This document shows positions 50,873 to 62,347 of a stretch of DNA of 64,000 nt, in pieces. Origin of the DNA: Moringa oleifera (lineage: Eukaryota; Streptophyta; Magnoliopsida; Brassicales; Moringaceae). Where the stretch lies: assembly GCA_021397835.1 (NCBI GenBank), contig JAJFZO010000356.1:248001-312000 (forward strand), in the 5' to 3' direction. Within the stretch, counting starts at the first letter, position 1. Each line of letters begins with the position of its first letter. The translations under genes were made by a program, and so were the position numbers. The notes under the pieces were generated by a model. That model saw only the letters and a list, made by a program, of their open reading frames with translations. It did not search any database and was not told the origin of the DNA.

Positions 50873-52657
50873 TCAATCTAATGCATTGTTAGACCATAGA
50901 TCCACAAACATTTCTGCTGTGGATGCATCTACCGAGAATCCTATCTCTACCATTTCATGGAGAAGTTCTTGAGCCCTCAATGCTTCATCATTCAAAAGAA
51001 ACCCTTGAATTATGATGTTATAGCAGCAACTATTAGGCAAACAACCATCATCTTTCATTTTCCTAAATAAAGCATAGGCTTCACTTAATCGCCCTTCTTT
51101 ACACAGTCCTGCAACCATTATGCTATATGTTTGAACATCAGGCTGCAACCCCAGTACAGAGAGACTGCAGAAAAGTCCCATTGCAACTTTAAGTTGTCCA
51201 ACTCTACAAAAGCCATCAATCAAAGTACTATAGACCACAATATTTGGTTCCAATCCACTGTTTTGCATTGCTTGAAATACTACAACGGCCCGATCAATAT
51301 GCTGATTTTTACATAAGCCATCTACCAAGGTTGAGTAGGTAATTAAATCAGGAGATTGTCCACCATCTCGCATCTTAACAAGAAACGTTAGTGCATCAAA
51401 ATATCTCTCAATGTGGCACAATCCCCAAATAAGACTGTTGTAAGTAACAACATTAGGAGCCAAGTTCCTGTGGCACATTTCCTGATACAAATTCATGGCT
51501 TCATCTATCCTTTTTCTCTTACAAAATGCATTAATTAAGATGTTGTATGTGTACAAGTCTGGCACAAAACCCAATGAAGCCAACCCCTTAAAAACTTCTA
51601 ATGCCTCGACCAATCTTCCTTTTAAACAATATCCATCTATCAATGAACTGTATGTTACAATATTAGGCTTAACACCTTGTTCGATCATTTTGGCAACTAC
51701 ATCATGTGCCTCTAAAACCATCCCCTCTTTGCAAAGCGCATCAACTAATATAGTGAAGGTGAAAACATTTGGAAAGATGTTCTTAGCCACCATTTCATTC
51801 AACAACCTCGTAGCTTCCTTCCATTGGCCTAATTGGCATGCACCATCAATTAAGGAATTGTATGTCATGACATCTGGCTGCAAACCTTTATCTCTCATTT
51901 CAGATAGGAGCCTCAAAGCCTCAGTTATCAATCTATTCTTGCAAAGGCTGTCCATGATTGTATTATAAGCTATGACATCAAGCCTAATACCTCTTTCTTC
52001 CATCTTCCTTAGCAACCTAACAGCCATGACACTACAGCCTGTTTTACATAGACCATTTAAGATAGTAGTGTAAGTGATTAGATTAGGTTGATAGCCTTTC
52101 TCTATGATCTCATCAAACAATGTCAAAGCTTGAGACATTTCACCCTGAATACAGAGGCCATTTATGAGAGAATTGAATGTTACAGAATTGGGCTGTAGAC
52201 CAACCTTAATCATCTTTCCTGAAACACAGAAACGCTGATCCACAAGCTGTAAGCGACAGAAGCAATTGATCAAGATGTTCAGAATATAGATATTATGTTT
52301 CATTCCCTGGGATTCCATTTGCTTGATTAAAGAAACCACGGTGGCGTAATGTTTCATTCTACCTATTGTACTAAACAATTTACTAAATTCAACTATGGAT
52401 GGCCGAGGATGCGAGTGAAGCATCTGGTTAAACAGAGCTACTGCATCTTCAATGTTACCGTTAAAACCACACTTGAGTTTGTGTTTCACAAACTGGATGT
52501 TTACGGGTTGAGAGTGCGAATGGGTTCTCATTATCTTAACATGGTCGGTTGCATAATGGCTTGATTGCAGGAAAAGAAGACTGACTTGAAATTTGAGCTT
52601 ACCCACTTGTGGCCAGAGCCGAGAAGCAAAAGCAATTCTTCGCGTTATCATCTTCAT
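50873..52657 (-). CDS. Rf-like P-class pentatricopeptide repeat protein (594 aa)
   Basis: This is an intact single-exon gene and the only undamaged member of the array. The first about 40 residues (MKMITRRIAFASRLWPQVGK) are basic and free of acids, as in a mitochondrial presequence. From about residue 68 there are about 14 tandem 35-residue P-type repeats with canonical VTYNSLIDG...CK...A..LF.EM...G..PN patterns, then a short tail VDLWSNNALD. P-class PPRs of this restorer-of-fertility-like (RFL) group bind mitochondrial transcripts and promote their cleavage or end-processing. Some restore fertility in cytoplasmic male sterility. An in-frame TAA 42 nt upstream (no ATG between) fixes the start. 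Assignment to the RFL group rests on repeat sequence and clustering, and the RNA target is unknown. Confidence 0.92.
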   Translation of the reverse strand: MKMITRRIAFASRLWPQVGKLKFQVSLLFLQSSHYATDHVKIMRTHSHSQPVNIQFVKHKLKCGFNGNIEDAVALFNQMLHSHPRPSIVEFSKLFSTIGRMKHYATVVSLIKQMESQGMKHNIYILNILINCFCRLQLVDQRFCVSGKMIKVGLQPNSVTFNSLINGLCIQGEMSQALTLFDEIIEKGYQPNLITYTTILNGLCKTGCSVMAVRLLRKMEERGIRLDVIAYNTIMDSLCKNRLITEALRLLSEMRDKGLQPDVMTYNSLIDGACQLGQWKEATRLLNEMVAKNIFPNVFTFTILVDALCKEGMVLEAHDVVAKMIEQGVKPNIVTYSSLIDGYCLKGRLVEALEVFKGLASLGFVPDLYTYNILINAFCKRKRIDEAMNLYQEMCHRNLAPNVVTYNSLIWGLCHIERYFDALTFLVKMRDGGQSPDLITYSTLVDGLCKNQHIDRAVVVFQAMQNSGLEPNIVVYSTLIDGFCRVGQLKVAMGLFCSLSVLGLQPDVQTYSIMVAGLCKEGRLSEAYALFRKMKDDGCLPNSCCYNIIIQGFLLNDEALRAQELLHEMVEIGFSVDASTAEMFVDLWSNNALD

Positions 52658-53198
52658 CTGGGAAGCAACTTTGCCGTCAAAATTCCTTTCTTGTTCTTAA
52701 AACTCTTCACTTCAAGGGTTGTGCTTCACTTTCCCTCTCGTCAACAGCCAACTGGTTATTTTTTCAAGTGTTCTGAGCAGAGAAGGAAAGGGAGTGGTTC
52801 ACTCGGTTATCTGACAGAGAAAACGGTTTGGGCATAGTCAAGGTAAAAAGAAAGAAAATTAGACCGACTATTTTAGAATGCCAATTCAATACTCAAATTC
52901 TTGATTTTAGTTTATCATTCAGTCGTCTTACTTCTTTATTTATAAATTAAAATCCAATCTATTTTCAAAAATATATAAATCAAAATTTTATAAAAAATTA
53001 TCATAATAAAATATTAAAAAGCTTTAAAATGTAGAGTTATTTTACATACATACATATATATATATAAAGAGAACTCATATTTTCATAATTTTGATAATTC
53101 ATTTCAACAACTAACATTATTTACACTTTAATATTTAAAATGTTTTAGCAGAATAATATTTAAAAGATTAAAAAATAATAATTTGTATAAAAAATAAA
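52658..53198. other. 5' flank of intact PPR gene, then AT-rich DNA
   Basis: 52658-52840 is conserved in units 1 and 3 (about 45517-45620 and 61440-61620), so it likely contains the 5' UTR and promoter. No clear TATA box could be assigned. The rest is AT-rich spacer. Confidence 0.5.
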
Positions 53199-53728
53199 AG
53201 ATAAGTATCATTTAAAACTTTAAGTTTTATCCTCTTTCTCCAATCAAACTCTAACTTTTAAAACATATCCAAACAAATCTTGATATATTGATTTTCTCCG
53301 AATTAAATCTTTACTTAAGATAATTATAAAAAATTAATTATTTTTTATTATTAAAATGACTAAAAACTACTCAAATAGATTTTATATTTTATTTCGATTT
53401 TATCCTTCAAATTTAAAAATTTTTCAACTAAAGGCTAATTTTTTATAAATCTTTTTAATTTTTGATAGTATATTTTTTAAAAAAATATTTTTTATGGTGA
53501 ATTTTTTTTTGATTTTTTTATAATGATAGCTTGAATATTTTTTTATATATGTGAAAAATTACAAGTTAAAACTTGTTGTAAAATACTTATAATTTAAATA
53601 TTTTTAATGTTTAAATTTTTAATAGAGTTTAACTTGATAAAATTAAAATGTTAAAGATTGTTTGTATACTTGTAAATATTTGATTAGAGAGAGAAAATAA
53701 AACTTAAAGTTTAAAATGATATTTACTC
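53199..53728. mobile_element. long-TIR MITE, copy 2
   Basis: 530 bp, with the left terminus (AGATAAGTATCATTTAAAAC) inverted at 53690-53728. Both ends match the 10354-10867 copy (shared core ATTTAAAACYTTAAG, then CTAATCAAA or CCAATCAAA). Flanks AAAAATAAA and AAAAATATA match at 8 of 9 positions, as for a 9-bp target duplication. Confidence 0.7.
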
Positions 53729-54759
53729 AAAAATATATTATGTTATGCATAAATATCTTAAAATTATTGTTCAATTTACTCAATAAATAATGGTTCCATT
53801 ACTGTATTACACTTAATTGTTACAGAAGCTCAATTATTATATCATATTTTGGAAATATTAGATTAAAGGAAAAACAACTCACATCATTATAATTCAACTC
53901 AATATCCACCTTAACACAATAAAAATCCAAATATATTAACATAGATTAAAGAACATAACCCAACATATCATAAGGGCTGAACTAGCTCAAGGAACCAAAA
54001 TGGTCCAAGAGGCTCCTTTGACAAGAGACTAATTTTTTAGTGATCCACAAATTTCATCTTCACCCTCATATTAGCCAAACTATCCAGCTTGAAGCTTCAT
54101 AAAATTAATTATAACAGATTTTTAACTACCTCTGTAATGAGCAAAATCACTCTCCATTTTTCTAGCCATAAATCATGGAGAATTCTTGATTCATTTTACT
54201 TACTATTTTTCACTTAAGCATTAAAGTGATCCCGTGACACCAAGCTTACTTTCTTAATTTTTTTTGTAATATCATATTGGCACATATCCAATTCTCTCAT
54301 TGTTTGCAGTGTTTAATCCATACTTAATGAACCCCTTAAGCATCTTGTTGTCTCTTTTATGTTTTTCCTTAATACCTTTTTTTTTTTTTTGCAATAATAA
54401 GTTGGCATCGTAAGTGAGAAACACAACATAAAATTTGTGGCTCCTCGAGATCCAAATCCTTAAACCAAGAAAACGCCCTTAACTTAACCAACCTCGACTC
54501 TATCGCATTACCACAGCCAGCTAAAGTTATGTTGACATTTCCTTCCCTACTATCAAGTATAACTTTTATCCCAGTTTATATAGCCTCCATTTCTTTGACA
54601 ACTTTAATTATTCCAATGTTAGCTTTGCTCTCACGATCACCTTAAGTCACAAAGTCAGTGATGCCTAACCAATAGCCTCAGCCCGTTCCAGTATTCTTGC
54701 TTGCTAATCTTCAGATACAGCAACTCCCTGAATTAATCCTAAATGGATTACAATAAGCC
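53729..54759. other. spacer with a coding-like but unassigned - strand stretch
   Basis: 54420-54700 read on the - strand gives a broken stretch containing GNVNITLAGCGNAIESRLVK, which looks like decayed coding sequence. I could not place it in a family. The rest is AT-rich. Confidence 0.35.
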
Positions 54760-55895
54760 TTTACCATGTTGGAGCAAAAACTAGATCAATTATGCGCTTT
54801 GTTTCATGGGTTCATCAATTATGAGATATCGATAGGAAACCTATCCCATCTGTCCCAGCCATTGAACTTACAAGAGGGCACCAAAGAACTGAACTCGAAA
54901 AATTCAAATCACAGTCAAGGAGAACGAGTAAGAAAATCTTATGCTCAAAAACAAATTTAATCCATAAAAGGAAGGAAAACGTAAGTGGGGCAGTTGAAGA
55001 AATACTTTTTGACAAATAGAGTATGAAAAGCTCAAAAAATAGATCCAAATTTCAACTAGAAGATAAAGGTAACATCAAACCAAAAAATATCAAATGTCGA
55101 ATGAATGCCAACATCTGGTAGAATCACCATTCACAGAAAAGATAAATCAAGTTCTAATGCCTTATAAATGCAAGACACCTCAAATCGATCCCTATGATAG
55201 AACTTCATACCTTACATATCATACGCAAAGGTTCAACAACATAATGTCCATTCAAGAGATTATTGATGCATAGATGTACAAACTATTCCCAATTACCTTG
55301 ACCAAGGTAGTATGTGGATGGTATCCATCTTTGAAGCCCAAAACTTGAGCACTTTTGAGTTATTCAAATATCTGTTTTTAGCAAATTTGTTAGTAATATG
55401 ATGAAGGAAAAAGATTGCTCTAATTTGTTTCAAATCAAGTAAAAAATAGGAAAATCCTTGAGAGGCTATATGAGAAAGTTTATCAAAGTCACCTTTGAGA
55501 TTAAAAATTTGGAGTAGATAGTACTTGTTTCAATAGTAAAAGAAGGCTTACTTGATTGCCCATTTTTATGACGCTCTCAGTAAAAACCTACCAACAAGTA
55601 TGGATGCTCTCCTCTCAAAAGCATGTAAGTATATTAATCAAGAAGAAGAAGCAAGAACAAGTATGAACAGCTAAAAGAACGACCGCACAAGCACAGAATA
55701 AAGAAAAAGTCTATCAGAGACACTCAGAAACATGGAAGAAGCTCTTCCCGATTATCAAGTTCAATAAGGACCATTAACAATCTCTAGACGACATATCCTA
55801 ACCATCTTGCAAGATAATCCAAAGTTTAAGAGACCACGCAAAATGCTTGTAGATCTTAATCATCGTGATCAAAGAAAATTTTGCATTTAAAACAA
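54760..55895 (+). mobile_element. decayed Ty3/gypsy Gag relic (Tat-like)
   Basis: Across several frames the + strand reads CFKSSKK, SLRGYMRKFIKVTFEIKNLE, INQEEEA, then PLTISRRHILTILQDNPKFK and RPRKMLVDLNHRDQRKFC. This is the order seen in the capsid C-terminal half and pre-knuckle region of plant Tat/Ogre-type Gag proteins. There are many stops and no downstream pol was recognised. An open stretch at 54766-54960 precedes it. It sits in the spacer between PPR units 2 and 3. Confidence 0.55.
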
Positions 55896-56165
55896 ATAAA
55901 ATTATTTGCTTATGATCTTTGAATTCTATGCAAGTAAAATAAAATGAAACAAATAAATGAGAAAAATATTAGATAAGTGAAATTACAATGATGAAATTGT
56001 CTATAACAAAAATAAGGTATAAGATAAAAGCATCAAAAAAATTTATTAGAATAATGGAAAAAAATAAGAATGCATAGAAATCCCATCTTTTGTTTGAAAG
56101 TATGAAATTCTTATTTTCAATATCCAAATTTAATACCAGGTTATAAGCTTTTCCATCAAATGGTC

Positions 56166-57420
56166 TGTTTATGTACATGAATGTCCATAATTACTTTTCG
56201 AAGTGTCTAACCATAGGTTGCTACCACCACAAACAACAAGATTCCCTTCATCAGTGAGCAAGAGCATTCCACCACATAATAACAACAACCTATTTGCTTT
56301 GTTCTCTGCTTTTACCAATACATCTCCCTTAAAAAGACACCTTTATTGCAGAGCTTGCTATGGGATTTGTTGATGATGCACCCATTTAAAGTTTGTTTTT
56401 CTTGTGAAGAACCAGAAGCAAAGCCATACGGCATGTCAGTTGAAATCAAGTCAGGCTGTTGCCTCATATCATTGAAATCACTCAAGTGGAAAACCAAAAA
56501 CTAATTACTATGCAACAAAATATCTATAAGAGAAAAGCAACAAAAAAATATGTCACCATCATGCTAAAAAAAAAAAAAGCTTGTAACATGTACGCTTCAT
56601 GTGTGCATTGATGCAAACATTTCATCTACATTACAGCTATTTGTGCAAACACTACAAGAAACAAAGCAAGTGTTTCCATGCAAGAGACTAAGATTTCTGG
56701 ATGTTCATCACCATTTCAACACTAGGGTCGTTTTTATTTACCTGCAACAAGACAAGAAAATAAAGCTATCAACTAAAATTACACACCAGTAACCCAAAAT
56801 AATTTTACAACTTCTAAACAAACACTTTCTAGTGAATAAACAATCAATCTATAGAGGATATAGATAAATAAAATTTCATCAGATACTAAGTCATTTGTAA
56901 CATATGACAAAAAAAGGGCTATTTTGGGAGCAAACCAAAAAAACATGGTAAATTATATGGTAACATTATATTTAAATTATTAACTATAGGGAGTTTACTC
57001 ACCAAAAGATGAAACTTATTTTGGGAGTTTAGTTTTCTTACAGATATATGTTTCTTTTGCATGTCACTGCCATAATCATACACACATTAAAGCACATGCG
57101 TCCGCAATGTACTGTAAGCAAAGCCATGTTGTAAGATAGTTGAAATCATCAAGCTCTTGTTCCACACCATGGAAACCAATCAAGTGAAAACCCTATAACG
57201 AATTACTCTACAACAAAAATAGGATATAAAAGAAAAGCAATAAAAATATATGTCATAATCATGCTAAAATAAGCATGCAAGATCTACATGTCTTCAAACG
57301 GTATGTCTAAAATGTAAAAATTATAATATCAACCTTCAAATAGTTCAGTCATCAATAAGCATGTGCACATTTGTTTATGCAGTTAGAGTGATGTCTAGAT
57401 TTAATTGTGTTTTGTCTGCA
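56166..57420 (-). repeat. duplicated 3' flank of PPR unit 3
   Basis: Copy of 47281-48500, with small indels. The - strand frame from 56497 (VFHLSDFNDMRQQPDLISTD) matches the equivalent frame at about 47605. It marks the downstream end of the third PPR unit. The offset to unit 2 is about 8.9 kb. Confidence 0.75.
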
Positions 57421-58047
57421 GATCCAATATAAGAACACATGAAATTTAACCCTACTTTCAGTTTCCAAATTCAACACCATGTTTGAGCTTTCAAGACTCA
57501 AGAAAAGATAAATGAGAGCAAAGTTGTCAAATTTAGCCTAACTATATGAATTACATTAATTCGCACAAATGAAGATGAATTAACTTAAGCACACCAAGGA
57601 CTCTACTGCCACCAAAAGAAGCCAAGGGAGTAGAAGTTGTTAATAAAAATAATTAGCAGCTATCTCTGAAAAGCTTAAGCAAATCATTGATTTAAATATG
57701 CCATAAAAATATTCTAAACTTCTACGTTTTACTAAATTATGGAAATGATACATGCCTATAATAATTGATAATAAGATATTAGGAAGCAATGGAAAAATAA
57801 AATTCATGATATGGCAAAGTTAAATTATAAATAATTACTAAGATGAGTAACTAAAAGATAAAATTTATGATTACAATATGAAAAAAGAAATATACGAAGA
57901 ATGATGTACACAACATAGTAGCAGCAGTTTCAGCCTAGATAAAACATATACCTATCACTCCATATAGTACAAAAAATGTTGTAGTAGCTATAATGTGATG
58001 AGTAACATTAATAGTCACCATCAAAACCTATAAACCATCTCATATCA
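57421..58047. other. spacer within PPR unit 3
   Basis: AT-rich, non-coding, and partly matching unit 2 flanks. No gene was seen. Confidence 0.5.
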
Positions 58048-58368
58048 TCATTGATATGATGCATTGTTTGACCATAAATTTAGAAGCAATGCTACTGTGG
58101 ATGCATCTGTAGAGAATCTTCTTTCTACCAATTCATGAAGTTTTTGTGCTCCGCATTTGTGATTTGTATTAAGATGCAGCTGAATAATAGTGTTATAAGA
58201 GCAACTACCGCAAGAACCATCACCATTCATTTCTCTTTTTATGTAAACCATATACATTTGATTTAGTAAACCTTCTTTATAATCGCCTTTAACCATTTTG
58301 TTAAACATCTAAAGACTAAGCTGCAACCCTTTGACAGATAAAGGAAAATTTCCCTTGCAACTTTGAGT
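58048..58368 (-). pseudogene. PPR C-terminal cassette, copy C (unit 3)
   Basis: This is the unit 3 counterpart of the 49504-49779 cassette. It again begins just after an acceptor-like AACTAAATAG with AACTCAAAGTTGCAA, and includes CSYNTIIQLHLN and a C-terminus LLNLWSNNASYQ. It contains internal deletions. Its open frame 58308-58048 begins MFNKMVKGDYKEGLL. Confidence 0.65.
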
Positions 58369-58869
58369 TCTATTTAGTTGAAAAAGAAATAGATGAGGAT
58401 AATTGCGTACTTTTGCTATAAAGGAAAATAATCATATCATGATAATATTATAAATGGAAACTCACCCCAAATCAAAGACTGAACAATCTACCACTAGCAG
58501 TCACAACAAATTAGTAGGTGGAACTACTAATCCGTGAGAAAAATAGAAAGTTAAAAGACCCATGCAAAGCAAAATAACATATTGGTTCACGTATTCTACT
58601 GATGTTCAATAGCCAAGCTCATCAAAGAAACATGTGCTTATGAACCTAATAGCCTAAAAGACACTCAGAAACAACTTAGTTAACTTAATTTCACAAGAAA
58701 ACAAGTCAATAACGAGTTGGCCACCATATAATGTTTTTTCCTCGCGATGATCAAGATCACTTTCTTTTTTCTTTTTTCCTTTTTAGTCACTGGTGAAGGT
58801 CACATATGAAGATTGTAAATAAATAATAAACTCTAAAAAGAAAGATGACATCTAAGGAACATGATGTAG

Positions 58870-58960
58870 ACTTTTCTTCTTGTAACAGGGTTGGCCCCTG
58901 CCCCCCTGATGCATGTAAGTAATAATACTAATTGTTTCTGCTAAAAAAATAAAAAATTTA
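58870..58960 (+). mobile_element. short LINE-like 3' tail insertion
   Basis: About 90 bp present in unit 3 but absent at the matching point of unit 2 (near 50228). It carries GGTTGGCCCCTGCCCCCCTG, ends in A-rich AAAAAAATAAAAAA, and is flanked by similar ATGATGTAGA and TTATGCAGA. This fits a severely 5'-truncated non-LTR retrotransposon. Confidence 0.5.
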
Positions 58961-59681
58961 TGCAGACTAGAACAGTACAAATAATATCATTCTCCAAGGA
59001 GAAATGATTAACTTGTTCTGTGATCCATTGTAGTAGGACCAGGTATGTAATGATTGAAACCCTAACACTCTGCTATGCATACCATCAATGGGTAACGACA
59101 TCTTAAACACGATGAATAAAATAAAATCCATGTATCCATTTATAAATAACCAACATCAACTTTGTGACTTGTAAGGCCATAAGCAATTATAAATTTCTAA
59201 TTTAATGATTGAAACATATATATGTAAATTTGTTTCCATAGAAGTGTCTTATAATTCCATATCTGAGATGTAGTTATGAATTTATGACCGTAATGGGATA
59301 GAAAGGCAAATAAAATCAGAGGTCAATGTCAACTACAATTATCTTTACTCTTTGAAGTTCAAAAATCATCAATGCAGGAAAACACAATTTTGAAGATATA
59401 AAAGCTAGCAAGAAATGGTTAAAATATAAACACAAGAGCAAGTTTTTAGTATCACTATCGTAATGTCAAACCTAATGGATGCAACATTAACCAATAATCC
59501 ATACCCAAACAAATTATATAACCTATATTTTTCATTTGGGATTTTTTTTTAAATAATAGAGAAGATATCCGAATTGGGGGCAATAGAATATATTCTAGTA
59601 GCTACAAAATATGATAAGTAATGATTGACAGTCATTAGTAAACCTATAAAGTATTACATATAATCAATCATTCACTAATAC

Positions 59682-61439
59682 ATTGTTAGACCGTAGATCA
59701 TTGCAGTGGATGCATCTATAGATAATCCTCTTTCTACCATTTCATGGAGAAGTTCTCGTATCCTTCATGCTTCACCATTCAAAAGAAACCTTTGAATTAT
59801 TGTGTTATAGGAGCAACTATCAAGCAAACAACGATCATCTTTCATTTTTCTAAATAAAGCGTAGGCTTCATTTAAAAGCCCTTCTTTACATAATCTTGTA
59901 ACCATTATGTTATATGTGCGATCATTAGGTTGCAACCCTTTTACAGAAGGATTGTAGAAAGTGCCATTGCAACTTTAAGTAGTCCAGCTTTGCATCAGCC
60001 ATCTATCCAAATATCATAAATCACAATATTTGGCTCCAATTCACTGTTTCATATTGATTGAAATACTATACATGTTTCATCAATATGTTGATTTTTACAC
60101 AAGCCATCTAGGAAGATTGACTATATAATTAAATCAGGAGATTGTCCACCACTTTGCATCTAAACAAGAAATTTCAGTGCATCGGTATGTTTTCTAACTT
60201 GGCACAAGCCTCAAATAAGACTATTGTAAGTAACAACATTAGGAGCCAACTTCTTGTGCAACATTTCTTGATACAAATTCATTGCTTCATCTATCATTTT
60301 ACTCTTACAAAATTCATTAATCCAAATGCTGCAAGAATATATGTTTGGTACAAAACCCGATGATGCCAACACATTAAAAACTTAAAATGTATTTATCAAT
60401 CGGCCTTGCAAAAAATATCTGTCTATCAATGAATCGTAAGTGATAATATCATGGTTAACTCCTTGTTCAATCATAATTGAAACTACATCTTGAGCCTCTT
60501 AAACCATCCCTTTTTTGCAAAGGGTATCAAGTCATATAATTAAGGTGACAACTTTTGGTGTGGGATTCCTAGCCACCATTTCATTCAACAATCTCATAGC
60601 TCCCTTCCATTGGCTTAGTTGGCATGCACCATGAATTAATGAATTTTGTTATGACATTTGACGGCAATCCTTTATCTCTCATTTGAGATAAGAGCCTCAA
60701 AGCCTCTGTTATCAATGTATCCTTGCAAAGGCTATCTATGATTGTAGTGTAAGCTACCATATTAGGCATAATACCTTTTTTTTTCATCTTCCTCAGTAAC
60801 CTAACAGCCAGGCTAGTGTTACCTATTTTACATAGACCATTTAATATAATAGTGTAAGTAATTACATCAGGTTGACAACTTTTCTCAACAATCTTGCCAA
60901 CTAATGTCATTGCTCGAGAGATTTTACCTTGAGTAAAAAAGCCATTTATAAAAGAATTAAACGTTATGGAATCGAGCTGCAGACCAACCTTGAGAATCTT
61001 TCTCAATACACAAAACTTTGGTTCATGAGCTGTAAGCTACAGAAGTAACTACTTAAGATGTCTAGAATGTAGATATTATGTTTCATTCTGTGCAAGTCCA
61101 TTTGCTTGAACAAAGAAATCACGGTGCTATAATGTTTCATTCTAACTATTGCGCTCAATAATTGACTAAATTCCACAATGGATGGCCTAGGATGCATGTG
61201 GAGCTTCTAGTTAAACAAAGCTACCGCATCTTCAATGTTACCGTTAAACCTATACTTAAATCTGTGTTTGACAAACTGGATTCTTCTGGGTTGAGAGTGG
61301 GAATTGGTTCTCGTCATCTTACCATGTCAGTTGAATAATGGTTCGATTGTAGGAAAAGAAGAGTGTCTTAAGATTTGAGGTTACCCATTTGTCGCTAAAG
61401 CCGAGAAGCAAACGCATTTCTCGACATTGTCATCTTCAT
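59682..61439 (-). pseudogene. Rf-like PPR pseudogene, full length but broken (unit 3)
   Basis: This is the full-length counterpart of the intact gene, offset about 8.8 kb. It starts with an ATG at 61439 (MKMTMSRNAFASRL, then a stop) and ends near 59682 where DLWSNNALD is no longer readable. Surviving blocks include HPRPSIVEFSQLLSAIVRMK (61197-61003) and TYTIILNGLCKIGNTSLAVR (61006-60581). Multiple stops and frameshifts disrupt the rest. No intact product is possible. Confidence 0.88.
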
Positions 61440-62133
61440 TTGGAAAGCAAATTTTCCTTCAAAATCCCTTGCTTTTTCTTAAAGCCCTTCATTTCAAGGT
61501 TGTGTTTCAGTTTTTCTCTCTCCTACAGTTGGTTGCTTCTCACTTTCTTTCTTAAGTATCCTGAGCAAAGAAAGAACGGGCAGTGGTTCACTCGGTCATG
61601 TGATGGCGAAAATGGTTAAGAGTTGAAGTCCTTATAAAGCGCATGGCTCCTACTAGTTTATGGTTTGACCTGATTAATTTGGGAGGAAATTGCCAAAATT
61701 GGCATCCCATCACCCTTTTTTAACAAAAGAAACTTCTTTTATTGAGTTGTTTTTTTAGCACTTACATATATCAAAAAGATAAAAATACCCTTATGAAAAA
61801 CAATAATACCTTTGAAATTTTGTCTAACTCAAAAATTAAAGAGATTTGTCTGAATATTTTCCTTTTGAGATCTGTCTTTCTTCGACTCTTGTCTTTCTTT
61901 GACCTCTATCTTTTTTGCTCTCTTTTTTAGTTTTTTCTTTTTGCCTTTATATCCAAGATCTAAAGAAGGAATCAAAGGTAGTCATTGATATTTTTGACTA
62001 GTTGTCTTGTACAGAGAAGGAAGCTCGTATTTTTCACAGCATATTTCTTAAGCTCGTGTTTTTCACAACATATTTATCTTTTAAAATCAAAATGTGCTCG
62101 AAGGTGAAAAAGGTGACAGATATACCTATAAAC
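61440..62133. other. 5' flank of PPR unit 3 and spacer
   Basis: 61440-61620 matches the 5' flank of the intact PPR gene. A 29-bp direct repeat lies at 62022-62079 (AGCTCGTATTTTTCACA, AGCTCGTGTTTTTCACA). No gene was seen. Confidence 0.5.
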
Positions 62134-62347
62134 AATAATGTAGCTTAAATATAATTTGTGTCGTTCGTTATATATATGAATATATATGTTTAAAAATCGT
62201 ATCTTACTTAGTAAATCGTAATATTATTATGTATTTGAATAATAATATAGCTTAAATATAATTTGTGTCCTCTGTTATAAATATGAATATATATGTTTGA
62301 AAATCGTATCTTACTTGGTAAATCATAACATCATTATGCAATTCGCA
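62134..62347. repeat. 107-bp tandem duplication
   Basis: Two head-to-tail copies (62134-62240 and 62241-62347), each beginning AATAATRTAGCTTAAATATA and containing AATCGTATCTTACTT. They lie just upstream of the MULE relic and may be part of its subterminal region. Confidence 0.85.

Noticed and set aside
51495..51968. Long + strand frame (157 codons) and several others inside 50873-52657
   Set aside because: They are antisense shadows of the intact PPR coding sequence.
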